DNA of 64,000 bases from PFJX01 sp031426815 (GTDB taxonomy: Bacteria; Pseudomonadota; Gammaproteobacteria; Burkholderiales; Thiobacillaceae): assembly GCA_031426815.1 (NCBI GenBank), contig JASJPG010000034.1, forward strand, positions 69,312 to 133,311, given 5' to 3'. The position numbers were made by a program, and so were the translations under genes. Under the pieces are notes generated by a model. That model saw only the letters and a program-made list of their open reading frames with translations, was not told the origin of the DNA and did no database searches. Positions 8,588 through 16,663 of this stretch are shown here, piece after piece; positions within the stretch are counted from its first letter, which is position 1, and every line of letters starts with the position of its first letter.

Positions 8588-9936
8588 GCTGCCACGCATT
8601 CTTCAACCAGCATCTCGCGGCCAATTTCCAGCGCCATTCGCTCGACACCGTTGGGCCGCATCTTCACATGCAGTTCGCTCGGCGTGACGGTGACCCGTTC
8701 CACCAACACACGCACCAACCTGGCCTGTTCTGCCGGGAAAAGCTGCTCCCAAATCTCATCGATACGATTCAGCGCCACCGACACCTCGATTTCCGTCATG
8801 GATTCGCCCAGTTTCTGCACCTCCTGCCAGACCATGGCCGCCATATCCGGTGAGCGCAGAGATCCGCGCAGTTGCGCCAGCACAGCGCCCTCCACTTCCC
8901 CTGCCGGCAGCATCTTGACCCCTGACGCGCCATAGCCTTCCTTGTTGTCTCGGGTGGACAGGTAGTAGCGGTACATCCGCCCTGATCGGTGCCGGGTGTG
9001 GTGCGGCGTCATCGCTCGGCCATCGGCAGTGAAGATGATTCCTCGGAGCAGCGCTGGAGAACGCGCCCGGGTCTGGTTGGCGCGAGTGCGGGAGTTGCTG
9101 GCCAGGATAGTCTGCACGTTGTCCCAGGTTTTTCGCTCGATGATGGGTTCGTGCGCGCCGGGGTAGGTTTTCTCCTTGTGGCGAATCTCGCCCAGGTAGA
9201 TCGGGTTGTTGAGCATTTTGTAGATCAGGCTCTTGTCGATCGGCTTGCCGATCCGCACCCGGCCGGACTGGGCGGTCCAGGACTTGGCGCACACGTTCTC
9301 CACCTTCAACTCCTTGACCAGATCGGTGGTCGAGCCCAAGGCCAGGAAGCGCCCGAAGATGCGTTTCACCACCTTGGCCTCGCCGTGATTGATGATGAGC
9401 CTCCGGTCCAGTACGTCGTAGCCCAGGGGCGGCACGCCACCCATCCACATCCCTTTGGCCTTGGAGGCGGCGATCTTGTCGCGAATTCGCTCGCCGGTGA
9501 CCTCGCGCTCGAACTGGGCGAAGGACAGCAGGATGTTGAGCGTCAGCCGACCCATGGATGTGGTGGTGTTGAACTGCTGGGTGACAGAGACAAAGGACAC
9601 GCCGTTCTGGTCGAACAGGTCGACCATGCGGGCGAAGTCGGAAAGACTGCGCGACAGGCGATCGACCTTGTAGACCACGATCACATCCACCGCTCTCCGC
9701 TCGATATCCAGCATCAACCGCTTCAATGCGGGGCGTTCCATGTTGCCGCCGGAATAGGCTGGATCGTCGTAATCGTCGCCAACCGGGATCCAGCCCTCCG
9801 CGCGTTGACTGGTGATGTAGGCGTGGCCGGCATCGCGCTGGGCGTCGATAGAGTTGTATTCCTGGTCGAGCCCTTCCTCGGTGGACTTGCGCGTGTAGAC
9901 GGCGCAGCGCTGGCGCTTCTTGACGTCGCTGTTCAT
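8584..9936 (-). CDS. Serine site-specific recombinase
   Basis: A 450-aa recombinase that catalyses DNA strand exchange through a serine-DNA link. The N-terminal resolvase domain (about 10-160) has the nucleophile segment AVYTRKSTEE (Ser about 18) and the conserved VVYKVDRLSRSLSDF and GRLTLNILLSFAQFERE. A recombinase domain follows (PPLGYDV, NNPIYLGEIRHKEKTY), but no zinc-ribbon with a clear Cys quartet is visible. Size fits a medium-length 'large' serine recombinase. The start ATG overlaps the DUF2924 stop (ATGA). It is the only integrase-like enzyme in the window, so it may be the integrase of the neighbouring phage-like region (inference). Confidence 0.9.
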   Translation of the reverse strand: MNSDVKKRQRCAVYTRKSTEEGLDQEYNSIDAQRDAGHAYITSQRAEGWIPVGDDYDDPAYSGGNMERPALKRLMLDIERRAVDVIVVYKVDRLSRSLSDFARMVDLFDQNGVSFVSVTQQFNTTTSMGRLTLNILLSFAQFEREVTGERIRDKIAASKAKGMWMGGVPPLGYDVLDRRLIINHGEAKVVKRIFGRFLALGSTTDLVKELKVENVCAKSWTAQSGRVRIGKPIDKSLIYKMLNNPIYLGEIRHKEKTYPGAHEPIIERKTWDNVQTILASNSRTRANQTRARSPALLRGIIFTADGRAMTPHHTRHRSGRMYRYYLSTRDNKEGYGASGVKMLPAGEVEGAVLAQLRGSLRSPDMAAMVWQEVQKLGESMTEIEVSVALNRIDEIWEQLFPAEQARLVRVLVERVTVTPSELHVKMRPNGVERMALEIGREMLVEECVAA

Positions 9937-10409
9937 TTTTTCTTCCCCTTGGATTTCTCGCGCAGACCGAAGAACGCGGGGCCCGACCAGCGGGTGCCGG
10001 AAATCTCGTTGGCGATGGCGGTGAGGCTGCGGTAGGGCTTGCCGTTGTATTCGTACTGGCCATCCGACAACGTAGTGACGCGGTACTCGACACCCAGGAA
10101 ATCGCGAGTGAGCACGGTGCCCGGCACCAGCTGCACCAGTTCGCCACGGATTCGTTTCTTGCGACTTTGTTGTTGAACCAGCGCGTCGATGCGCTCCTTG
10201 TTGCGGGCCAGGAGTTCTGGATGCAGGCCGGCGTACTCCAGTTCCTGCAGGCGGTAGGCCAGGCGCCGCTCGAGGTAGGGCCGGTTGTGGGTGGGAGCCG
10301 GTTTGCCGTAGAGCCGCTGCCAGAGCGACTTGATCTCATCAAATGGCAGGTTCGGCAGTCGTGCAATGCGTACCGTGATGGGCACGGCCAGATCGGGTGA
10401 AGGGTTCAT
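9933..10409 (-). CDS. DUF2924 protein
   Basis: A 158-aa protein with the DUF2924 pattern: ITVRIARLPNLPFDEIKSLW, PYLERRLAYRLQELEYAG, and a C-terminal YNGKPYRSLTAIANEISGTR. Start ATG 10409 is set by AGGAGG 5 nt upstream. DUF2924 genes regularly precede phage-type serine recombinases; the biochemical role is unknown. A 31-bp split repeat sits 32 nt upstream of the start, in the same position as in the array at 35.4-38.7 kb. Confidence 0.85.
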   Translation of the reverse strand: MNPSPDLAVPITVRIARLPNLPFDEIKSLWQRLYGKPAPTHNRPYLERRLAYRLQELEYAGLHPELLARNKERIDALVQQQSRKKRIRGELVQLVPGTVLTRDFLGVEYRVTTLSDGQYEYNGKPYRSLTAIANEISGTRWSGPAFFGLREKSKGKKK

Positions 10410-10420
10410 GCAACCTCCTG

Positions 10421-10612
10421 TCAGGCGGTTAAGGGAGGTGTATGAACACGCTGTGGGGAGGGGAAGCCAAGGCAAACTGCCCGCTCATCGTCCGGGGCTG
10501 ACGGAGCCGGCGTCCGCAGTCTGATCAAGCCCAGCGCCAGGAAGGAAGCCACCTCCTGGGTTCGCTGTTCGACCGTCATGCGATCGGGATCGAGTGCGTT
10601 TTGCAAATTCAT
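10421..10612 (-). CDS. Small conserved cassette protein (63 aa)
   Basis: It begins MNLQNALDPDRMTVEQRTQE and is followed by a helical EVASFLALGLIRLR segment. This layout recurs in front of DUF2924/recombinase pairs. The C-terminal residues (GFPSPQRVHTP) are encoded by the 31-bp repeat itself, so the stop lies beyond the repeat, unlike the other cassette genes. Function unknown. The promoter must lie in the 128-bp divergent space before the nuclease gene. Confidence 0.6.
   Translation of the reverse strand: MNLQNALDPDRMTVEQRTQEVASFLALGLIRLRTPAPSAPDDERAVCLGFPSPQRVHTPPLTA
10442..10472 (-). repeat. 31-bp split repeat, copy I (outlying copy)
   Basis: On the minus strand it reads CCTTGGCTTC, spacer CCCTCCCC, then ACAGCGTGTTCAT. 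It has two mismatches to the array consensus GCTTGGCTTC-N8-ACAGCGCGTTCAT and lies 32 nt upstream of the DUF2924 ATG. Confidence 0.85.
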
Positions 10613-10740
10613 GGTGGGCGGTTTCCTGTCTCAAACGGTGCCGCTGATTCTGCGAGGCAGGCATGGAAATTCTTGGTAGGAAAATTCCCGGCGTTTGCGG
10701 AAAGGACGTACCCTTCTGCGGAAATTCAGGGGGAGTAGAA

Positions 10741-11241
10741 ATGCACGTGAACGCAAGAATGGCGCTGTTCTGCGCCCTTATCGTAGGGATATCGACCGCC
10801 ACACTGGCCGACACCTTAATCGGCAAGGTGGTGGGTGTGGCCGACGGCGACACGATCACGGTGCTGGATGGTCAACAGACCCAGCACAAGGTCCGATTGA
10901 TGGGGATTGATTGTCCCGAGAAGGCTCAGCCCTTCGGCCAAAATGCCAAGCAAAGCTTGTCCGACCTCGTATTCGGTCGTTCAGTGAACGTGGAATGGCA
11001 GAAACTGGATCGTTATGAGCGGATCGTGGGCAAGGTGCTGGTCAGCGGCCAGGATGCCAACTTGGAACAGGTGCGCAAGGGCCTAGCCTGGCACTACAAA
11101 AAATATGAGAGAGAACAGGAGCCCCTCGACCGCGCTACCTATTCCCAGGCCGAGATCGAGGCCCGGATGGGCAACCGGGGGCTCTGGTCTGACCCAACAC
11201 CTATCCCGCCGTGGGATTGGCGCAAGAGCAAGAAAAACTGA
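10741..11241 (+). CDS. Secreted thermonuclease (SNase family)
   Basis: A 166-aa protein with an N-terminal signal peptide ending near ATLA-DT and one staphylococcal-nuclease domain. Catalytic and metal residues are visible in GVADGDTITVLD, RLMGIDCPEK (Arg, Asp), DRYERIVGKV (Glu, Arg) and NLEQVRKGLAWHYKKY. It should cleave DNA/RNA outside the cytoplasm with Ca2+ (family knowledge). ATG 10741 follows a GGGGGAG site; an upstream in-frame ATG at 10663 would spoil the signal peptide. A short unknown gene follows after one base. Confidence 0.88.
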   Translation: MHVNARMALFCALIVGISTATLADTLIGKVVGVADGDTITVLDGQQTQHKVRLMGIDCPEKAQPFGQNAKQSLSDLVFGRSVNVEWQKLDRYERIVGKVLVSGQDANLEQVRKGLAWHYKKYEREQEPLDRATYSQAEIEARMGNRGLWSDPTPIPPWDWRKSKKN

Positions 11242-11242
11242 A

Positions 11243-11443
11243 ATGAAAACACCGGAAATTCACGTCAGTGTTGAACATGGCGGCAGCATGGAACCCGTCA
11301 TCCAGATATTCGATGCTGACCAATCTCAGCCGAAACTGATCAAGATGAATCTTGAAGCGGCCCATAAGCTGCTGGAAGATTTGTTCAGCTCGATCGAACT
11401 GGTCGAAAGCCTGATGCCTGGGCTGGATGATTTGACCCACTGA
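11243..11443 (+). CDS. Hypothetical protein (66 aa)
   Basis: ATG 11243 follows the nuclease stop by one base (TGAAATG), so the two are probably translated from one message. The product is small and acidic with an amphipathic helix (LEAAHKLLEDLFSSIELVE). No known motif. Confidence 0.6.
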   Translation: MKTPEIHVSVEHGGSMEPVIQIFDADQSQPKLIKMNLEAAHKLLEDLFSSIELVESLMPGLDDLTH

Positions 11444-11469
11444 ACTGACGAAAAGGAAAGTCGTTACTC

Positions 11470-12129
11470 ATGTGCGGCCGTTACGCGATAGCGATGCCCC
11501 ATTTCACTCGCATCGAGCAGGTGCTGGGCACATCATTCCAGGCTGTCCAGCCGCGATACAACATCGCGCCCACCCAAAATATCCCAATCATTCGCCAGAA
11601 CGAGCACGGCTTCGAACTGACGGAGTTGCGTTGGGGACTCATACCGTTCTGGTCCAAGACACCAACCACGGAATACAGCACGTTCAACGCCCGGATCGAG
11701 ACCGTCGCCACGAAACCGGCTTTTCGTGGCCCATTTCGCACGCGGCGCTGCTTAATCCCGGCTTCTGGGGTTTACGAATGGAAACAGGAAGGCGGCAAGA
11801 AGCAGCCTTACTTCATTACCGGCGCGGATGACGAAGGTATCGCCTTGGCCGGCTTGTGGGACGAATGGCGCGACAGTTCCGGGTTCACGCTGGCAAGTTG
11901 CACGATTCTCGTCGGCCCTGCGAACGAACGGGTTGCCCCCATCCACGACCGCCTGGCCATCATCCTTCCTGAAACTGCTTATGCTGCATGGCTCGACCCG
12001 AATACCGGCATCGAACAGGTCAGTGGTTTGCTACGCCCTTATCCGGCTGATCAAATTCGATGCTGGCCGGTGTCAACGGCGGTCAACCAGGTGCGTAACA
12101 ACGCCCCTGATTTGATCGTCCCGATCTGA
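11470..12129 (+). CDS. yedK: SRAP / YedK-type abasic-site crosslinking protein
   Basis: A 219-aa SOS response-associated peptidase (HMCES/YedK) family protein. It protects abasic sites in single-stranded DNA by a covalent link through Cys2. Visible motifs: MCGRYAI at the N-terminus (catalytic Cys), PRYNIAPTQ, LRWGLIPFW, NARIETVATKPAF, RRCLIPASGVYEWK and IHDRLAIILP (His about 160). Length is normal. A degenerate copy of its 3' end lies 720 bp downstream. The context with nuclease, exonuclease VII and Pol V genes fits DNA-damage tolerance. Confidence 0.92.
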   Translation: MCGRYAIAMPHFTRIEQVLGTSFQAVQPRYNIAPTQNIPIIRQNEHGFELTELRWGLIPFWSKTPTTEYSTFNARIETVATKPAFRGPFRTRRCLIPASGVYEWKQEGGKKQPYFITGADDEGIALAGLWDEWRDSSGFTLASCTILVGPANERVAPIHDRLAIILPETAYAAWLDPNTGIEQVSGLLRPYPADQIRCWPVSTAVNQVRNNAPDLIVPI

Positions 12130-12160
12130 GCGGGGCCTTTCTACTCTGACCTTCACTACC

Positions 12161-12718
12161 ATGCCATCCAATCGCAGTCCTTCATTACTGCCGCAGTACG
12201 GTCGTCTAGACCCTTGGCAGACCGTGCTCGAGAACTACCATGTTGGTCAGGAAGCCAAAGCCACGGTTGTTGGAAGCATAGATTACGGCATGCTGGTAGA
12301 ACTTAGTGCTGGGATCGTGGCCCTGCTTAATAGAAAGGAAATCGACTGGACCAGTGTCGAACCGATGCAAGCACTGCGGATTGGGGAAGAAGTTGATGTC
12401 AGAATCATCGGCATCGATCCTGATCGGCAGCGGATGAGTGTTTCGCGCCGGGTACTTTTGCCGAACCCACAAGATGCGTTTATGAAAACCGCGCTGGTGG
12501 GAGCGGTTTACCTCGGTACGGTCAGAAAATGTAAAGCCTATGGCGCGTTCGTAGAAATCGCACCGGGTGTGCATGGCTTGCTACATATCAACAAAATGAC
12601 TGGTCATTGCCAGGAACCGGCAGCGACAATCGGTGACAACATCAGCGTTCGAATTATCGGCATCGATCAAGAAAACCGGCGGTTAGAGCTGGATCTTGAG
12701 ACGACGATTGCCAACTGA
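12161..12718 (+). CDS. Two-domain S1 RNA-binding protein
   Basis: A 185-aa protein with two S1 domains. One spans about residues 22-92 (GQEAKATVVGSIDYGMLVEL through DPDRQRMSVSRR). The other spans about 108-180 (GAVYLGTVRKCKAYGAFVEI, GVHGLLHINKM, NRRLELDLE). S1 domains bind single-stranded RNA/DNA. It resembles a shortened ribosomal S1 or a stand-alone phage/plasmid version. It sits between the SRAP gene and a SRAP 3' remnant, which suggests insertion as a unit. Confidence 0.8.
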   Translation: MPSNRSPSLLPQYGRLDPWQTVLENYHVGQEAKATVVGSIDYGMLVELSAGIVALLNRKEIDWTSVEPMQALRIGEEVDVRIIGIDPDRQRMSVSRRVLLPNPQDAFMKTALVGAVYLGTVRKCKAYGAFVEIAPGVHGLLHINKMTGHCQEPAATIGDNISVRIIGIDQENRRLELDLETTIAN

Positions 12719-12783
12719 GTTGCGTATGAAGTCGCTTTGGCAGTAGCCAGCATGACAAGCGTCATCAAGCTTATTAGATGCAA

Positions 12784-12849
12784 TGCCGGTATCCATGGCG
12801 AGTCAACCAAGCGCGTAACAACGCACCTGAATTGATCGAACCGATCTGA
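12784..12849 (+). pseudogene. Remnant of a second SRAP/YedK 3' end
   Basis: This stretch aligns with the last 66 bases of the intact SRAP gene (12064-12129) at roughly 80 percent identity by eye. Read in the right frame it gives VNQARNNAPELIEPI then TGA, versus VNQVRNNAPDLIVPI in the intact gene. The frame is broken upstream by a one-base indel. No start or body remains. Confidence 0.75.
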
Positions 12850-12880
12850 CTGGCTTTATCAACGAAATCAGGCGGAATGT

Positions 12881-14422
12881 ATGCTTCTGGATGTCATGCC
12901 AGATCAGAAAGCCAGCTCACTTTCGAGCTTTCTGTCTTCCTATATTGCCCTCATCAAGGCCAATAGCCGCTTGGAATGGGTCATTGCAGAGATTTCTGAA
13001 ATTACCGATCGCAACAACAGCCACATTTATCTGGATCTGATCGAGCAGGATGCCAGCGGGCAGATCGTCGCCAAATGCAAAGCGGCCATCTGGAAAGGCA
13101 TGCGCGGAAAAGTACTCGACACCTTTGCCCAAGGTACTGGCGGCGGCAGGCTGGCCAAGGGCATGAAGGTGATGGTCCTGGTGCGCGCCGGCATGCATGT
13201 CCAATACGGATTTTCGCTCGTCGTCGAGAACATTAACCCGCAGTTCACGCTGGGCGAAGCTGAACGCAAGCTACGTGAGATCAGGGCCAGACTCACCTCT
13301 GAAGGAATCATCAACAGAAACCGTGCCTTGGTGGCTCCCACTGATTTCACCCTGGTTGTAGTGATTTCGCCGCCTGCTGCTGCAGGCCTGGGGGACTTTC
13401 GCGCTCACGCCGATCTGCTGCAAAACGCAGGACTCTGTCAGTTCACCTATTTATCGGCGGCGTTCCAGGGTGATGGTTCGGCTGCAGGCATCTCAGAAAG
13501 TATTCGTACTGCGTTACTCAGGGCCGCAGATGCTGACTGCCTGGTGATCATTCGAGGGGGTGGTGCCCAGGCTGATCTGATGTGGCTCAATGATTACGCG
13601 TTGGCAAAAGTGATCTGCACGTCCCCGCTCCCCGTCATGGTGGGCATTGGCCATGAACGTGACAAAACCATACTTGATGAAGTTGCCTGCCAGACCTTTC
13701 ACACGCCTTCCAAGTTAATTGGCCACATCTTCGATGCGATTACCGGCAACGCGATGACTGCTGGCAAGTCATGGGATCAGATCGGTGTGCAGGCGACCAA
13801 GTCGCATGAACGTATCCAGCGTGACATCCGATCAACTCTTCAGCAAATTTCTCAGCTTGCCAACAACACCATCAGCCGTGGAAGCGCCGAAGTAGATCGG
13901 AACATGGAGCGGATTCACCTCAAATCGCAAGCCGACATCGACCAGGCAGGCCAGAACATCGACCTGCGCTTAAGCCGTATTCGATCAGCAGCCGATCGTG
14001 ATGTAGTGACGGTGAAACACCAGATAGCCCTGTCCCATCGCGATGTTGTAACGATCAGCTGCAATCAGGTGGATATCGCCCGGCAATCTATCGATCGAAA
14101 CATGGGGCAGATTAGTGAGCGTGCGGCTGCAACAGCGAGAGAGACTCAGATTCTGGTGACACGTGCCCATGAGGTGGTTTTTGAACACGCGACGCGGATG
14201 GTCGAGCAGGCGAGATCGGAAACCCGCTCATCTGTTCAATATGTACTGGGCATGGGCCCGGCAAGGACGTTGCAACGTGGCTTTGTGATGGCAAAACAGA
14301 CGAATGGCAAGATCGTCATGAGAAGTGCGGAAATCGCGCACGGCGACTCCCTTATGCTGTCTTTCTCGGATGGCGATGTAACAACGAATGTAAAACAGGT
14401 AGTCCGAAAGGAAATCGCGTGA
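12881..14422 (+). CDS. xseA: Divergent exonuclease VII large subunit
   Basis: A 513-aa XseA-family protein; ExoVII degrades single-stranded DNA from both ends with many small subunits. An N-terminal OB fold (about 15-110, VIAEISEITDRNNSHIYLDL) is followed by the nuclease domain with VISPPAAAGLGDF, IRGGGAQADLMWLND and VGIGHERDKTILDEV. These correspond to the usual ITS..GAA, IRGGGS..DLW and IGHE.D.T motifs with substitutions. The C-terminal half is a long helical region as in XseA. The adjoining small subunit overlaps by GTGA. The divergence from typical XseA suggests an accessory rather than a housekeeping copy (inference). Confidence 0.85.
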   Translation: MLLDVMPDQKASSLSSFLSSYIALIKANSRLEWVIAEISEITDRNNSHIYLDLIEQDASGQIVAKCKAAIWKGMRGKVLDTFAQGTGGGRLAKGMKVMVLVRAGMHVQYGFSLVVENINPQFTLGEAERKLREIRARLTSEGIINRNRALVAPTDFTLVVVISPPAAAGLGDFRAHADLLQNAGLCQFTYLSAAFQGDGSAAGISESIRTALLRAADADCLVIIRGGGAQADLMWLNDYALAKVICTSPLPVMVGIGHERDKTILDEVACQTFHTPSKLIGHIFDAITGNAMTAGKSWDQIGVQATKSHERIQRDIRSTLQQISQLANNTISRGSAEVDRNMERIHLKSQADIDQAGQNIDLRLSRIRSAADRDVVTVKHQIALSHRDVVTISCNQVDIARQSIDRNMGQISERAAATARETQILVTRAHEVVFEHATRMVEQARSETRSSVQYVLGMGPARTLQRGFVMAKQTNGKIVMRSAEIAHGDSLMLSFSDGDVTTNVKQVVRKEIA

Positions 14423-14631
14423 ACGAACAAACTGAGACCTTCAAACGGCATTACCAGCGGCTCAACCTGATTGCCGAGGAATTACGTGTACAAACCGAGC
14501 CAGACCTAGATGCGCTGGTGGGCAAGGTCGATGAGGCGTTGGCCAGTTACAAATTCTGTCAGGCCCGCATCGACGCGGTGAAGAAATTGCTGGATGAGAA
14601 AATGAGTGGAATCGACTCAGTTCAATTTTGA
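14419..14631 (+). CDS. xseB: Exonuclease VII small subunit
   Basis: A 70-aa helical protein typical of XseB: an FKRHYQRLNLIAEELR helix and a second helix with ALASYKFCQARIDAVKKLLDE. The start is GTG 14419, overlapping the xseA stop (GTGA), which indicates translational coupling. XseB binds the helical tail of XseA. Confidence 0.75.
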   Translation: MNEQTETFKRHYQRLNLIAEELRVQTEPDLDALVGKVDEALASYKFCQARIDAVKKLLDEKMSGIDSVQF

Positions 14632-14862
14632 AATCGTGATTTAACCTTTTGCATTACCGATTTGGCCAGGGTTCAAGAAATTGGCAATGACGTCCTGATG
14701 AGTGGCAAGTCTTCAGGGATTTCTGACGCTCAGCCTTGAAAGGCTAGTGACACATGGTCGGCAGGAGCGGACGCACAACATCAACGCTCAACGGTCTCTA
14801 GTAAAATATGGGCATTTCAATCTGTCAGAGACTGACGCAGATACTCAGACACTATTATCAGC

Positions 14863-15939
14863 ATGAGCAGTTCGACCCTCTACCACATCGCCCATCACTT
14901 CTGCGTGAGTGAGATTCCCGGCGCGACCATTCCGTCCTCTCGCCTGAGCAAGGTGCTGGACAGCATTTACCATGGACACCCGCTTACACTGATGTCTCAG
15001 GTGTACCTGCTTGAGCAAAAGCTCACCGGACTACACCAGCTGGCCACCGGCCAGATCACCTACGAGACCTACCTTGTTGCGGCCAGTGCGGCTCAGCAAG
15101 AACGCAAGCAAGCCGCCGAGACCGAACGTCGGGTCAAAGAGGCGGAGCGTTTGGCCAAAGAGGCGGAGTGGGCGAGAAAATACAAGCTTCAGTGCGAGGC
15201 AGCTGAAGCTGCGCGGATTGCCCGTGAGAGCGATCCCAAGTACATCGCCAAAAAGAAGAGCCAGGCGCTTTGTGACAAGTACGGGATGGGCTACATCGAT
15301 CAGCCCCTGTTCACTCGTATGATGGCTATTCTGAAGGGGGTCGACACAGGTGATCGCCTAGCCGAAAACGATGTTGTCTGGCTCAAAACTGAAGCCGAGG
15401 AGCTCTTCACGGCGGAACTACAGGAGGCTTTTCACCTGCGCGAGGCTGAGTTCTTCGCCGGTGAGTACCGCCAAACCATGGATCCCTGGAACGCAGTGAA
15501 CGCCAGCGGCCACTATCGGAAGTGCAACCGGCCTGAGGCTGCACTCGAACTACTCGACAGCGCGTCGGTTCACCCCCTCAAAGACCCCAAGATCAAGTCG
15601 GCCATGAGCACCACCCGTGGCGGTGTCATGCGCGACATGGGCCAACTCGACGAGGCTCGCCAGTTGGGGGAGCAGGGACATAAGCTCAAGCCGCAGGATT
15701 TCCGGCCGTGCACCCTGCTTGGCGCTGTGCATATGGAGTTGGGCAACTTCGGAGAGGCCCACGACTGGTACGCCAAGGCCGAGAAGCGCGGTGCAAGCGA
15801 GCGAGCAATCGACGCTGATTTGCGAAACATCCTCCAGCGAGCGGATCAAGGTAGGCTCGAAGCCATCAAGGCTTCCCTGCTGGCGAAAGATCCGAACCGA
15901 TATCGCTGGGTGAACGACTACAAATATCAGAATAGCTGA
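14863..15939 (+). CDS. Coiled-coil/TPR-like hypothetical protein
   Basis: A 358-aa protein. Residues about 78-135 form a charged coiled coil (AAQQERKQAAETERRVKEAE onward). The C-terminal third carries TPR-like helices (CNRPEAALELLDSA, RDMGQLDEARQLGEQGHKLK, MELGNFGEAHDWYAKAEKRG), so it probably mediates protein contacts. No catalytic motif is seen. It stands alone, with 231 nt upstream and no clear ribosome site at the ATG. Function unknown. Confidence 0.7.
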   Translation: MSSSTLYHIAHHFCVSEIPGATIPSSRLSKVLDSIYHGHPLTLMSQVYLLEQKLTGLHQLATGQITYETYLVAASAAQQERKQAAETERRVKEAERLAKEAEWARKYKLQCEAAEAARIARESDPKYIAKKKSQALCDKYGMGYIDQPLFTRMMAILKGVDTGDRLAENDVVWLKTEAEELFTAELQEAFHLREAEFFAGEYRQTMDPWNAVNASGHYRKCNRPEAALELLDSASVHPLKDPKIKSAMSTTRGGVMRDMGQLDEARQLGEQGHKLKPQDFRPCTLLGAVHMELGNFGEAHDWYAKAEKRGASERAIDADLRNILQRADQGRLEAIKASLLAKDPNRYRWVNDYKYQNS

Positions 15940-16100
15940 GTCAATCTGAAGAAGTGAGACTGCCCCCGGTCTGAGGGTCAACTCAATCGGGCAAATCCGA
16001 ACCTGAAATTCAGTCAGGACGGACTTCCACCCTAACTTGGCTAGTTTCTAATTCCATGCTGGTGGCGCCGATGATGGTGCACCCACTCACCAGCGGATTC

Positions 16101-16427
16101 TCAGGCTTGCCATACCCCATATCCTCCTTCGCGGAGATCGATCGCCAACTCCACTTCCAGGTTGCAGGCCTCTTCATAGGTCAGGAGACCATAGAGCTCG
16201 TAGAGTTCTGGCAATAGCCTCAGACCATATTGGTTGACGTATCGATTGGCCTGGATGCCTGCCTTGTGCTTATCGAAGCGCACATCAGGGTCCAAACCTG
16301 TCATACCCACATAAACGCATTGCTTACCCTTGATGTAACCTGGGTTGGCCTTCTTGAACCGGCCTTCGTAAAGCACATCTCTTGACAGCTCGATCACATA
16401 GACGTGGTAATGGTTGCGCCGTCCCAT
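16101..16427 (-). CDS. GIY-YIG-like nuclease-fold protein
   Basis: A 108-aa protein with a GIY-YIG-type signature. VYVIEL near the N-terminus is the first strand, CVYVGMTGLDPDVRFDKHKAG is the YVG..T.....R...H segment, and a Glu in YEEACNLEVELA could be the metal ligand. The size fits a stand-alone GIY-YIG domain. It lies on the minus strand between plus-strand genes and lacks a strong ribosome site. Substrate unknown. Confidence 0.7.
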   Translation of the reverse strand: MGRRNHYHVYVIELSRDVLYEGRFKKANPGYIKGKQCVYVGMTGLDPDVRFDKHKAGIQANRYVNQYGLRLLPELYELYGLLTYEEACNLEVELAIDLREGGYGVWQA

Positions 16428-16531
16428 AATGATTCCAATCCACCCTGCCTAACTGAACGATGACTCCATGATTCCTTGTGACCACCTGCGCATGCAAGCG
16501 GGGCCAATTCGACTGACCGGGAGGATGAACC

Positions 16532-16660
16532 ATGAAGATCGCCAAATTATCTTCATTTGGAAAGTACGACGGACGAGGTAATTCGCTGCGTGGATGTCAC
16601 CGATGTCGGTTCAACAGCCCAGGCATGATGATCACCGGTCTTAACTCGGCTACTCATTAG
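16532..16660 (+). CDS. Possible small protein (42 aa)
   Basis: ATG 16532 follows GGGAGG by 6 nt, and the frame ends at TAG 16660, four bases before the next gene. The product begins MKIAKLSSFGKYDGRG and contains CHRC. It could be a real small gene or a leader for the following gene. Evidence is limited to the ribosome site and spacing. Confidence 0.4.
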   Translation: MKIAKLSSFGKYDGRGNSLRGCHRCRFNSPGMMITGLNSATH

Positions 16661-16663
16661 TTC

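Noticed and set aside
8989..10035. Plus-strand frame of 348 codons
   Set aside because: Antisense of the serine recombinase gene.
8756..10366. Minus-strand frame of 536 codons
   Set aside because: Offset frame of the recombinase and DUF2924 genes, with shadow-type Arg/Pro-rich composition.
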